From contig JAJFUY010000358.1 in assembly GCA_021372185.1 (NCBI GenBank), forward strand, positions 1 through 6,936: a stretch of 6,936 nucleotides of DNA. Reading direction: 5' to 3'. Below the pieces are notes generated by a model, which worked only from the letters and a program-made list of their open reading frames with translations, did no database searches and had not been told where the DNA came from. The translations under genes were made by a program, and so were the position numbers. This DNA is from Chlamydiales bacterium (GTDB taxonomy: Bacteria; Chlamydiota; Chlamydiia; Chlamydiales; FEN-1388). Positions within the stretch are counted from its first letter, which is position 1. Each line of letters begins with the position of its first letter. This document shows, one piece after another, positions 1 through 6,399 of the stretch.

Positions 1-30
1 GGTATTGTAATTCAAATGTCCAAACTCGAG

Positions 31-57
31 GCCCATGGCGCCTTTGGCGACCTAGGC
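31..57 (-). promoter_or_regulatory. Stem-loop 3 of the tail: long GC-rich hairpin
   Basis: In the sense RNA, GCCUAGG pairs with CCAUGGGC (one bulged A and one U-G wobble), continuing after a single unpaired U into CGCC/GGCG around an AAA loop. That is about 11 pairs in total. The wobble pair becomes an A/C mismatch in the plus-strand RNA, so again the fold favours the minus sense. The downstream UUUGG (plus-strand 19-23 region) could compete for the loop side CCAAA. Confidence 0.5.
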
Positions 58-66
58 TACCTTACA

Positions 67-85
67 TCACCCTCTTAGAGGGTGA
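67..85 (-). promoter_or_regulatory. Stem-loop 2 of the tail: perfect 8-bp hairpin
   Basis: UCACCCUC and GAGGGUGA form an uninterrupted 8-base-pair stem with a 3-base loop (UAA in the sense RNA). It is the strongest hairpin in the window. The bases that follow it in either direction are not U-rich, so it is not a standard Rho-independent terminator. Its place between two other stem-loops suggests a 3'-end RNA element. Confidence 0.65.
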
Positions 86-103
86 AATTCCCGCAAATAA
101 TAA

Positions 104-122
104 TGTGGACCTATGACCCACA
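104..122 (-). promoter_or_regulatory. Stem-loop 1 of the tail
   Basis: In minus-strand RNA, UGUGGGU pairs with GGUCCACA's first seven pairing partners around the loop CAUAG. This gives five Watson-Crick pairs plus G-U and U-G wobbles at the top. Folded as plus-strand RNA only the five Watson-Crick pairs form, so the hairpin favours the minus sense. It could serve as a replication or stability element; its function is not known. Confidence 0.5.
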
Positions 123-130
123 AATTTCAT

Positions 131-145
131 CTTATTCTTATTCTT
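131..145 (-). repeat. Short tandem repeat, about 2.5 copies of AAGAAU
   Basis: On the sense strand the tail begins with AAGAAUAAGAAUAAG, a six-base unit repeated two and a half times just after the last stop codon. It is short and low in complexity and may have no role; it could act as an unstructured spacer before the first stem-loop. Confidence 0.4.
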
Positions 146-154
146 TGATTTAGA

Positions 155-2155
155 CTAATGAACGCCGGTGATCATTTGGTTGAGGCGGGTGTCGATATTT
201 TGTTGGGGGATGTCGTCTTCGAGCCAGAATTTTTTTAGTAGGGAGGTTAATTTGCTGACGAATTCTTTGATTCTTACGTCGTCGGTGCTTTGGAGGGTGC
301 TATCGCTTTCTTTGATCCAGGGCGAGCCTATTACAGATTTGAGGACTGATTTATGCATGTCTGTTACAACAAATTCTGTTGGGGTTGACGCATCTAGACG
401 GCTGATGAGCTGTTCAACCTTGGTAAAATCAATCTCTTTATACAAACGCGAGGCATATACAAGCTGGGATGAGTCTTGATGATCACTGAAATATAAAAAG
501 AGGGCATTTCTTACGTCTTCGGAAAAATCGTGCGTAACTAATACATCAAGCATAGCATTCGAAAGTTTTGTGGCAAGCTTTACAACTTGTCTTGCGCCAA
601 AGCAGTGGGCTATGCGGGTTGCAATGTAGAGGCTTTTTTCTGATGCATTATCTCTTGCAAGATAACAATACAAAGATTCTCTTACTTCTTTTCTCAGTCT
701 TATGCTTTTAGCTATTTCTATAAAGGCCTCTACTTCTTTACCTTCTAGTGTTTCTATCCAGGATGGTTCTTTACCGTTAAGCTCTGGGTGAGCAATTTGC
801 AAAAATGCAAGAAATGCTCCCATCATAAATTTGGGTTTAACAAAAACCACCCGTGTCATATCTTTTCGGCATTGGTCTTCATCATCTTTGACCAATTTTG
901 CAAAAAGCTGATGCACGTTTGTCTCTGTACTATGACGCGCAAAAAGGCGCACCACGCGCGCCAAAACTGAAGCTCTTGGCATCACAACATTCCACTGCTC
1001 AATGGCCTTATTAAGCATTACTATGGGCCGGTCTATACTCAAAGCTTCCAATTGCTTTAAAACGTGACTTACCATATCCCACGCCACTTCTGTTTTGCCA
1101 GTAAATGAGCTCATCACTTGGGATACTTTTTTGCAGACATCGGCTTGTGAGCTCATAAGAGCTGCCTTTAGGGCTTCAACATACACACCTGTAATATAAG
1201 GCGCGCACTGAGGCAGCACCAAGAGCAGCAAATTAAACGCTTTTTGATTGTCTTTTGCAAAAGAGGCTACAAGAAGTGTTACAAAAATCTTCTGCGTTTT
1301 TTCTGCATTATACTCGGTAAAAGTGTATTGGTTGTTGCCCAAGAGTAGACGTTCTAAATGCTCAATATACACGTCATCTTCTACACATCCTAAAAAGTGG
1401 TTTATAGGCCCTTTAAAGAACATCTCTTCAATAAACAGGGCACCACGTCTTAAATTACTATGAAAACAAAGAGACAACATTGTTGCCGCATCACCTTCAG
1501 GAAATCCGGGTAATTGTGCAAGCCGCACCATATGCGAGATAGATTTTTGCTCAAAAGAAAATTCAGGGTGATCTTCGGTCAGTATGCAAGATATTTCACT
1601 TAATACAAAAAGAATAGCTACTAGTGAGCTACCAGATAGTTTTTGCTGCTCTTTACACAACTTATAACAGTCCACAAGCATCGCACCGACCGACTTTCCA
1701 CATACTTCTCTGGCTAACCTTGAAAATACAGTAAGTGTATCACTCCATTCGCGGAACTTATTTTTTTTATAAACAGATTTTTTTATGAAGTGGGATTTAA
1801 TTTTTGAATATAACAAAATAGGTAAGTTAGTAGTTGGCCTATCAGCCAAATCTAAAAACTCATCTGTGGCAACAGAACAAATAATTTCTGGCACATGTGC
1901 CATACTTTGATTATAGGCAACAAGCGCCATAACCATGCCAGGAATCAAGGTAGGATCTTTGCTTTCTGAAAAGTTTTTAAAATGAGCCCACACAATCGCT
2001 TGAATTTCAGTATACGAACAGAGATGATACTTCTCTTGCGGAGTTTGATCTAACGTTGTCTTCGCAAACTCATTTGTCAGAGCATGTATTCTTGCCTCTT
2101 CATCGTAATCAACAATGAGCTCAGGCATTATAATTTTCTTTAAAAGACTTGTCAT
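155..2155 (-). CDS. Helical-repeat protein of 666 residues, last gene of the block
   Basis: Unrecognised family, related to the preceding 888-residue protein. The start is the first ATG, 5 bases after the upstream TAA with no ribosome-binding site visible, so translation by reinitiation is plausible; Met10 is a possible alternative. The protein is predicted helical throughout. The shared blocks are SYTEIQAIV (47-55) and KIKSHFIKKSVY (118-129). NNQYT (274-278) matches QNQYT (245-249) of its neighbour. Two copies of the two-arginine repeat occur at 491-531 and 548-592. Residues 548-634 align without gaps to 658-744 of the 888-residue protein, including a Trp (613 versus 723) in register. It lacks the neighbour's basic/acidic tail. 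From about residue 600 to the TAG stop, codon choice switches abruptly to C-ending codons. No catalytic motif, signal peptide or convincing membrane span is seen. Confidence 0.9.
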   Translation of the reverse strand: MTSLLKKIIMPELIVDYDEEARIHALTNEFAKTTLDQTPQEKYHLCSYTEIQAIVWAHFKNFSESKDPTLIPGMVMALVAYNQSMAHVPEIICSVATDEFLDLADRPTTNLPILLYSKIKSHFIKKSVYKKNKFREWSDTLTVFSRLAREVCGKSVGAMLVDCYKLCKEQQKLSGSSLVAILFVLSEISCILTEDHPEFSFEQKSISHMVRLAQLPGFPEGDAATMLSLCFHSNLRRGALFIEEMFFKGPINHFLGCVEDDVYIEHLERLLLGNNQYTFTEYNAEKTQKIFVTLLVASFAKDNQKAFNLLLLVLPQCAPYITGVYVEALKAALMSSQADVCKKVSQVMSSFTGKTEVAWDMVSHVLKQLEALSIDRPIVMLNKAIEQWNVVMPRASVLARVVRLFARHSTETNVHQLFAKLVKDDEDQCRKDMTRVVFVKPKFMMGAFLAFLQIAHPELNGKEPSWIETLEGKEVEAFIEIAKSIRLRKEVRESLYCYLARDNASEKSLYIATRIAHCFGARQVVKLATKLSNAMLDVLVTHDFSEDVRNALFLYFSDHQDSSQLVYASRLYKEIDFTKVEQLISRLDASTPTEFVVTDMHKSVLKSVIGSPWIKESDSTLQSTDDVRIKEFVSKLTSLLKKFWLEDDIPQQNIDTRLNQMITGVH
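380..685 (-). repeat. Two-arginine helical repeats, two adjacent copies in the 666-residue protein
   Basis: Copies occupy residues 491-531 (685-563) and 548-592 (514-380). Both begin V-R-x2-L-x2-Y; the second Arg of each pair is Arg514 or Arg570. They are 57 residues apart, a spacing consistent with one helical-repeat period. A degenerate third copy may start near residue 381, where Arg403, Val413, Leu416 and Leu420 fit the second half only. Confidence 0.55.
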
Positions 2156-2160
2156 ATGCG

Positions 2161-4827
2161 TTAATCTTGGTCTTCAAGTCCAGGTGTAGTTGAGCGCTCA
2201 ATCAGTTCTTCAACTTCCTCAACACTTTGAGCTTCTGGTAATTCTTGACTGTGCATAGTAGCTTCTAAAGCAATAGCCGCTTGTCTTAAAGCCTCTGCAT
2301 CAACGCGTCTATAATGTGATGCTGCAGCGATGCTCAAGACAAAACTTCTGTAGGTTGAGGGCGCCTTCTTTCTGCCTTCTAACTTGTTTGCCAGTTGACT
2401 TTCAACCAGCTTAGCAATCTTAGTACTTGCTATTGTCTCATATTTTTTCCCTGTAAGCCCACATCTACGCATAAGACAGCGTATTCTCTCAGGAATTCTC
2501 ACAGCGTATGAATCTGTTTTAGTATATAAAATAATATTACGTTCTTCATACCAATTTTTGATCGGCCTAAAAACAGTTCCAGCTTTTTGGGCGTTAAGTA
2601 TTTTCTGTAAAAGTACTTTACGTTGCTCAGAATTTCGTCCCGGAAAGTAATCATGATACCACTTGGCAGACAAGAGATGGCTGACTGCTAAACGGCGAAA
2701 TTCAAAATCTTGACCTTTCTTAGGCTGTAAGGCATCAATGCGCTTAATCAATGTCCATACTGCAGAAAGCGTCAAATGTTGAGACATTCTTGAAAGGAGA
2801 TAGATACTTTCTGGTGTGTTTTTATTGAGCAAATAGCGACACAGGTTGTTTCTTACCAAACCGTTAACTTTGTCACCATTTATGCATTCTAGAAATGGCG
2901 CCATAGCAGAGCAGTCTCGATTTTCTCTGACGCGCTCAATGAGCATATCTGTAAAGGTTTGGAGTTCCTTAACATCCGAAATGCGTAACATTCTAGGGGC
3001 AAACCCTAAATAATGGGGCGGCGCCTTAGGGTGAATACATGCTTGATATAATCCACGACGCTGCACTTCTGTCGCATAATTTGAATTCACAAAAGATAGT
3101 AAAAAGTCCATTCCCGGGTGTTCTGGCTCCCATCGTATTGCCCGCTCAAACAGTGTCACAAAAGGACTCCTGTATTGTAGCGCTTGCATGATTGTGTCTT
3201 TGAGCTCTGGCGACACAAGCGCCACTTCTCTTGCAAAAAGATCAAATTTGCCATGACCTTGCACTCTATTAAGAAGAGTAGCTAAATTTACAGCTGTAAT
3301 AGAAGGCAAAAGCCGTATAGCAAGCTCTAAGCTTGTAGGCGGCTCACTGGCGAACAGTAAATGCTTCATCAAAACTTTTCTTGTTTGACTACTAGTAAAC
3401 TGCGGGGAATTGACTAGTTTTACAAAAAGGTCTTTAATAGATCCATCTTGTAAATTTTTTGCCCAATCAGTAATATTCGTAGTCTCTGCATCACAGCTAA
3501 GAGCATGCAACACATAACACGCAGTATCGGCATCCATGTCGGCTTTTTCAGCGTAGCGATCGAGCAATAAAAGCCTCATTTTGGCTAAATACTCTTTATT
3601 TTCACCGTACGGGTGCGCAAGCACTGATCCAAATAATTCTACTGCCGCTTTTACATCATCAACAGTTGCCTTTACAGTACGTGTGTAGTTATTAAGGGCA
3701 ACGGCAGCCTCTTCTACATCAAAACATACATGAGAAGCTATAAGCACTTCACCAAATTTTCCGACATTTGCCTTGTCTTTATGAAAATTGCCCGCAATTA
3801 CCTGGGCACAAGTTGGCATAGGTAATAGTTCGTAAAGATTTACTGCTACATGAGGGAGGGCTAGTAGCAATACATCTCTATAGCGTTCGTCGTGTGTTTC
3901 TTCCCACGCTTTAATGAGCAGCCACACGTTGACAAGTTTGTGATCTGTAGTAAAGTCGGTATATCGAATTGCCTCTTGTCCCATAAGCACGTTTTCTATG
4001 CTGCCTATGTATGAGGATATGTCATTACCTTGGTCAAACTCAGTTAATTGCCACAAATATAATTCTTTAAGAAATTCGTCAGTATACTGATTTTGCGTGT
4101 CTAAAAGACGTTTGAAATGAAAAAAAGTCAAGGTAGGTGAACGCTCTGTTGTGCTCAACAGGCAGGTAAGCTCTGCCACTTTTCTACTAATAGCAGCTAA
4201 ATGAGCCGGTTCTGGCCCTACCGCTCTTGCCCAGCATTGAAGTGACGCAGTAAAAGCTTCTTTAATTCCAGGCTGATGATCAGGAACAATTTTTTTTAGG
4301 AGTTTAGTAAGATATTCTAATTCAGTGTGTTTTGAATACCTGTAAAACAAGTTACCTTTTAAAAAATTACTAATACGAAAATCAAGATCATGCATCAATG
4401 GACTATTCGGATTGTCTAGACATTCCATCAGTTCTTTAGTAATAATACTACCGCACAACTCATCGCCATTTTTGAGTAAGACTGAAATATAGTAGGGGAG
4501 CATGAGAGACAAAAGTGCGAGATCATCTAGTCTTTGTTCATGAGAATAGCGGCATAAAACAAGTAAAATATTTGCTTGCATATCTCGAGCAGAAAGCTGA
4601 GAAAATTTTTTATCCAATGGATTTTGAAGGAGTACAGCAAGTTGAGCGATATGTAGATCAACGTTTTTTCCTTTAGCATACCGTTCAAGTGCGTTGCAGG
4701 CAGTGGTTGAAAGCGAAACTGTATTCATAGAATCAGTTAATGCTTCCATGTCAGACTCTTGCCCATAGTAGCGTAAGTGTTCATCTGAATGGCGATGAAG
4801 AAAATCTGGAGAAGTACTATACGACAT
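2161..4827 (-). CDS. Large helical-repeat protein of 888 residues with basic/acidic C-terminal tail
   Basis: Unrecognised family and the longest of the three related proteins. Residues 1-45 are polar and probably disordered. Residues ~46-760 look like consecutive amphipathic helices of the HEAT/ARM solenoid kind. Shared blocks are LSARDMQANI (78-87) and RISNFLKGNLF (151-161). Three copies of the two-arginine repeat lie at 482-522, 588-633 and 658-702. Two internal segments also resemble each other: LALPHVAVNLYELL (322-335) and LLPSITAVNLATLL (506-519). The end is distinctive: residues ~780-840 are strongly basic (RIRCLMRRCGLTGKK, then EGRKK) and the last ~27 residues are acidic (EEVEELIE). 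The basic part could bind nucleic acid. The ATG follows a 69-base leader with only a weak AGG upstream. The TAA stop is 5 bases from the next ATG, so the two are probably translated from one message. Confidence 0.9.
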   Translation of the reverse strand: MSYSTSPDFLHRHSDEHLRYYGQESDMEALTDSMNTVSLSTTACNALERYAKGKNVDLHIAQLAVLLQNPLDKKFSQLSARDMQANILLVLCRYSHEQRLDDLALLSLMLPYYISVLLKNGDELCGSIITKELMECLDNPNSPLMHDLDFRISNFLKGNLFYRYSKHTELEYLTKLLKKIVPDHQPGIKEAFTASLQCWARAVGPEPAHLAAISRKVAELTCLLSTTERSPTLTFFHFKRLLDTQNQYTDEFLKELYLWQLTEFDQGNDISSYIGSIENVLMGQEAIRYTDFTTDHKLVNVWLLIKAWEETHDERYRDVLLLALPHVAVNLYELLPMPTCAQVIAGNFHKDKANVGKFGEVLIASHVCFDVEEAAVALNNYTRTVKATVDDVKAAVELFGSVLAHPYGENKEYLAKMRLLLLDRYAEKADMDADTACYVLHALSCDAETTNITDWAKNLQDGSIKDLFVKLVNSPQFTSSQTRKVLMKHLLFASEPPTSLELAIRLLPSITAVNLATLLNRVQGHGKFDLFAREVALVSPELKDTIMQALQYRSPFVTLFERAIRWEPEHPGMDFLLSFVNSNYATEVQRRGLYQACIHPKAPPHYLGFAPRMLRISDVKELQTFTDMLIERVRENRDCSAMAPFLECINGDKVNGLVRNNLCRYLLNKNTPESIYLLSRMSQHLTLSAVWTLIKRIDALQPKKGQDFEFRRLAVSHLLSAKWYHDYFPGRNSEQRKVLLQKILNAQKAGTVFRPIKNWYEERNIILYTKTDSYAVRIPERIRCLMRRCGLTGKKYETIASTKIAKLVESQLANKLEGRKKAPSTYRSFVLSIAAASHYRRVDAEALRQAAIALEATMHSQELPEAQSVEEVEELIERSTTPGLEDQD
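2785..3384 (-). repeat. Two-arginine helical repeats, three copies in the 888-residue protein
   Basis: Copies start at residues 482 (3384-3262), 588 (3066-2929) and 658 (2856 to about 2722). Arginine pairs are 483/505, 591/612 and 659/680. After the second Arg, a hydrophobic residue falls at +10, Leu/Phe at +13 and a hydrophobic residue at +17 in every copy. The pattern suggests a two-helix unit of about 40-45 residues. The feature limits are approximate and include the linkers between copies. Confidence 0.55.
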
Positions 4828-4896
4828 TTCAACCTAAATTAGTAAATTAGGAAAGAAATTATGCACATGCCCAGTATTAAATTAAAGGCTAAAGAG
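4828..4896 (-). promoter_or_regulatory. 69-base leader before the 888-residue gene, with a small hairpin
   Basis: This is the only spacer longer than 5 bases between genes. It is A+T-rich. Directly before the start codon (4833-4851) the sense strand reads CCTAATTTACTAATTTAGG, which can form an 8-pair hairpin with one T-T mismatch and a 3-base loop, ending 5 bases before the ATG. No clear bacterial -35/-10 pair and no strong ribosome-binding site are visible. If the molecule is an RNA virus genome, this would be the natural place for a subgenomic RNA start or promoter. Confidence 0.35.
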
Positions 4897-6399
4897 TTAC
4901 TTCAGCATTACAAATGTTTCATTGAGCAGGACATAATAGATAGAAGTTGGCTTACGGTAATTATCAACTTTTAGTTCAGGCTCCGCTGCAGAATTGGTCG
5001 CTTTAATGTCTATAAGTTCAATAACATTTTTAAAGACAACCTTTCTTTTGCCTTTATCAACTATTTTATTATATAGGTAGCCGAGCACTTGGAGAAAGTT
5101 TCGCTTACATTCAATGCCTTCAATTGTTCTTATACTCGTGTCACCGCTTTCTTCCTTGACGGCGGCCAAGTTTTCGCGGGCAAAATTTTTAAAACTTTTT
5201 ATGTACCCAAGAGCAAAACAGGCGTAGATCGCATCATTTTTTTCAAATTTCTTATACAGTGCATGCGCTTCTTTATTTATAAAGTTTTCTACAGTAGTTA
5301 CAGAATCTTCAAAAAGCGTATGAATATTTTGCTCTGTACAGATCCAGCAACAAGACAAAACATGTTCTAGAAACTGGCATAAAAAATTCATCACACACAC
5401 ATCCGCATCCTCAGTAAAAGGCACGCACAGAGTAAAAAGCTTTTTTACATCGTCAAAATACAGAGTGTGCATTTGTGAAATGATCACACAGCCTAGCCCA
5501 AGTTTTGCCAACCTTGGAGCTTTTGCATGCTCAACAACCGCCGTCAAGCACTGACAATCTAAAGGGACTTTTAATTCATTGGAGAGGTCTACAAAATCTG
5601 AACAGCTCTTTAGTGTTGCAAGCCGCATACACTTCCAGTCGGCTTGCTGGCACTTAGCTACAAATAATTGGTACAGCGCTAATTTTCTCTCAGAATTCTG
5701 GCTCAACTGTATAAACTTGATAACAGCCTCAAATACTCCAGCGTGTTCTGATAGTGCGTCTTTGCAGCTGCCCACAGGGCCTTGGGATGTGATAAATGAA
5801 GCAAATTCTAAATAGGCAAGTTCTTCCTTGGCTGACACAAATGCCTTGCTAATACCCTCTGTTACCTCAACACTTTGCATAGCAGCTAAAAGAGCTGGGT
5901 TTTTGATCGCAAAACAATGGTTCAGAGCCTCTACTGTATTATATTTAAAAGCATCATCTACAACACATGAATTCATATCATTTTGTATAAGGTCTGCAAG
6001 TCTGTCGTAGGGTATTTCACAGCCTGGATTTGCCAAACTAAAAAAAGTCTTCCAGCCATCTTCAGAACTGGAACTCACTGTAGAGAGCCTACAGCTCATC
6101 TGTAGTAAAGCACGGGCAAGTATAGGGATGTGGTGGATATGCTCTGCATGCTGCAAAAGTACATACAAGCCAACAGCAAGTTCTAGATCTGATAATTTAG
6201 TACAGGCATTATCTAGCTGACGGGCAATGAAGTGGGTATCTTTACTCTTTAATGAGGTAATAAATTTGCTGCGAGGGGTCTCTACCTGCATTTCTTCAAA
6301 ACTATTTAAAAAGGCTTCTGTGCTCTTTGAAAGGGGCTTTTGTAACTCTGCACTTACAGATAATTGTTTTAAGGGGCCACTTACTGACAATGAGCTCAT
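4897..6399 (-). CDS. Helical protein of 500 residues, paralogue of the two following genes
   Basis: Unrecognised family. The start is the ATG that overlaps the upstream stop (ATGA); AGAGG lies 4 bases before it, a marginal ribosome-binding site. The first ~30 residues are serine-rich and probably disordered, with LSVS occurring twice (residues 4-7 and 13-16). The rest is predicted helical throughout. Three segments link it to the next two proteins: LSDLELAVGL (69-78), RLADLIQNDMN (133-143), and one copy of the two-arginine repeat (237-276, Arg238 and Arg259). It is cysteine-rich, with about 20 Cys in 500 residues, including CQC (282-284) and CCWIC (350-354). No zinc-finger spacing is evident. 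I see no signal peptide, membrane span or catalytic motif. The C-terminus is basic around 448-453 (DKGKRK). A structural or scaffolding role is inference only. Confidence 0.9.
   Translation of the reverse strand: MSSLSVSGPLKQLSVSAELQKPLSKSTEAFLNSFEEMQVETPRSKFITSLKSKDTHFIARQLDNACTKLSDLELAVGLYVLLQHAEHIHHIPILARALLQMSCRLSTVSSSSEDGWKTFFSLANPGCEIPYDRLADLIQNDMNSCVVDDAFKYNTVEALNHCFAIKNPALLAAMQSVEVTEGISKAFVSAKEELAYLEFASFITSQGPVGSCKDALSEHAGVFEAVIKFIQLSQNSERKLALYQLFVAKCQQADWKCMRLATLKSCSDFVDLSNELKVPLDCQCLTAVVEHAKAPRLAKLGLGCVIISQMHTLYFDDVKKLFTLCVPFTEDADVCVMNFLCQFLEHVLSCCWICTEQNIHTLFEDSVTTVENFINKEAHALYKKFEKNDAIYACFALGYIKSFKNFARENLAAVKEESGDTSIRTIEGIECKRNFLQVLGYLYNKIVDKGKRKVVFKNVIELIDIKATNSAAEPELKVDNYRKPTSIYYVLLNETFVMLK
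5572..5691 (-). repeat. Two-arginine helical repeat, single copy in the 500-residue protein
   Basis: Residues 237-276. Arg238 and Arg259 are 21 apart. After Arg259 the pattern is R-L-x8-F-x2-L-x3-L, the same spacing as in the two following proteins. It is the weakest of the six copies on the N-terminal half (RKLALYQ instead of R-x2-L-x2-Y). Confidence 0.45.

Larger units (their letters stand above)
1..154 (-). other. Structured non-coding tail (3' untranslated region)
   Basis: This stretch follows the TAG of the last gene in the sense direction and contains no reading frame worth calling. It starts with a purine-rich run containing AAGAAU repeats, then carries three stem-loops in succession, then a short single-stranded-looking end that finishes in AAUACC at base 1. 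There is no poly(A) run and no U tract after any hairpin. Such a compact, folded, non-polyadenylated end is typical of several positive-sense RNA virus groups. Whether base 1 is the true molecular terminus cannot be told from the sequence. Confidence 0.6.

Noticed and set aside
25..56. Vector polylinker (CTCGAG, CCATGG, GGCGCC and CCTAGG within 32 bases)
   Set aside because: The palindromes form arms of a coherent hairpin that includes a G-U pair, there is no other vector sequence, and the flanks read as a natural tail. A contaminating linker is not fully excluded.
67..85. Rho-independent transcription terminator
   Set aside because: The stem is perfect but neither strand has a U run after it, and two other hairpins flank it.
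168..479. Plus-strand reading frame of 103 codons
   Set aside because: It lies antisense within the last gene, whose frame is supported by alignment to its paralogue. The other plus-strand frames (788-970, 1248-1463, 5089-5370, 5579-5815, 5828-6010, 6227-6511) are shadows for the same reason.
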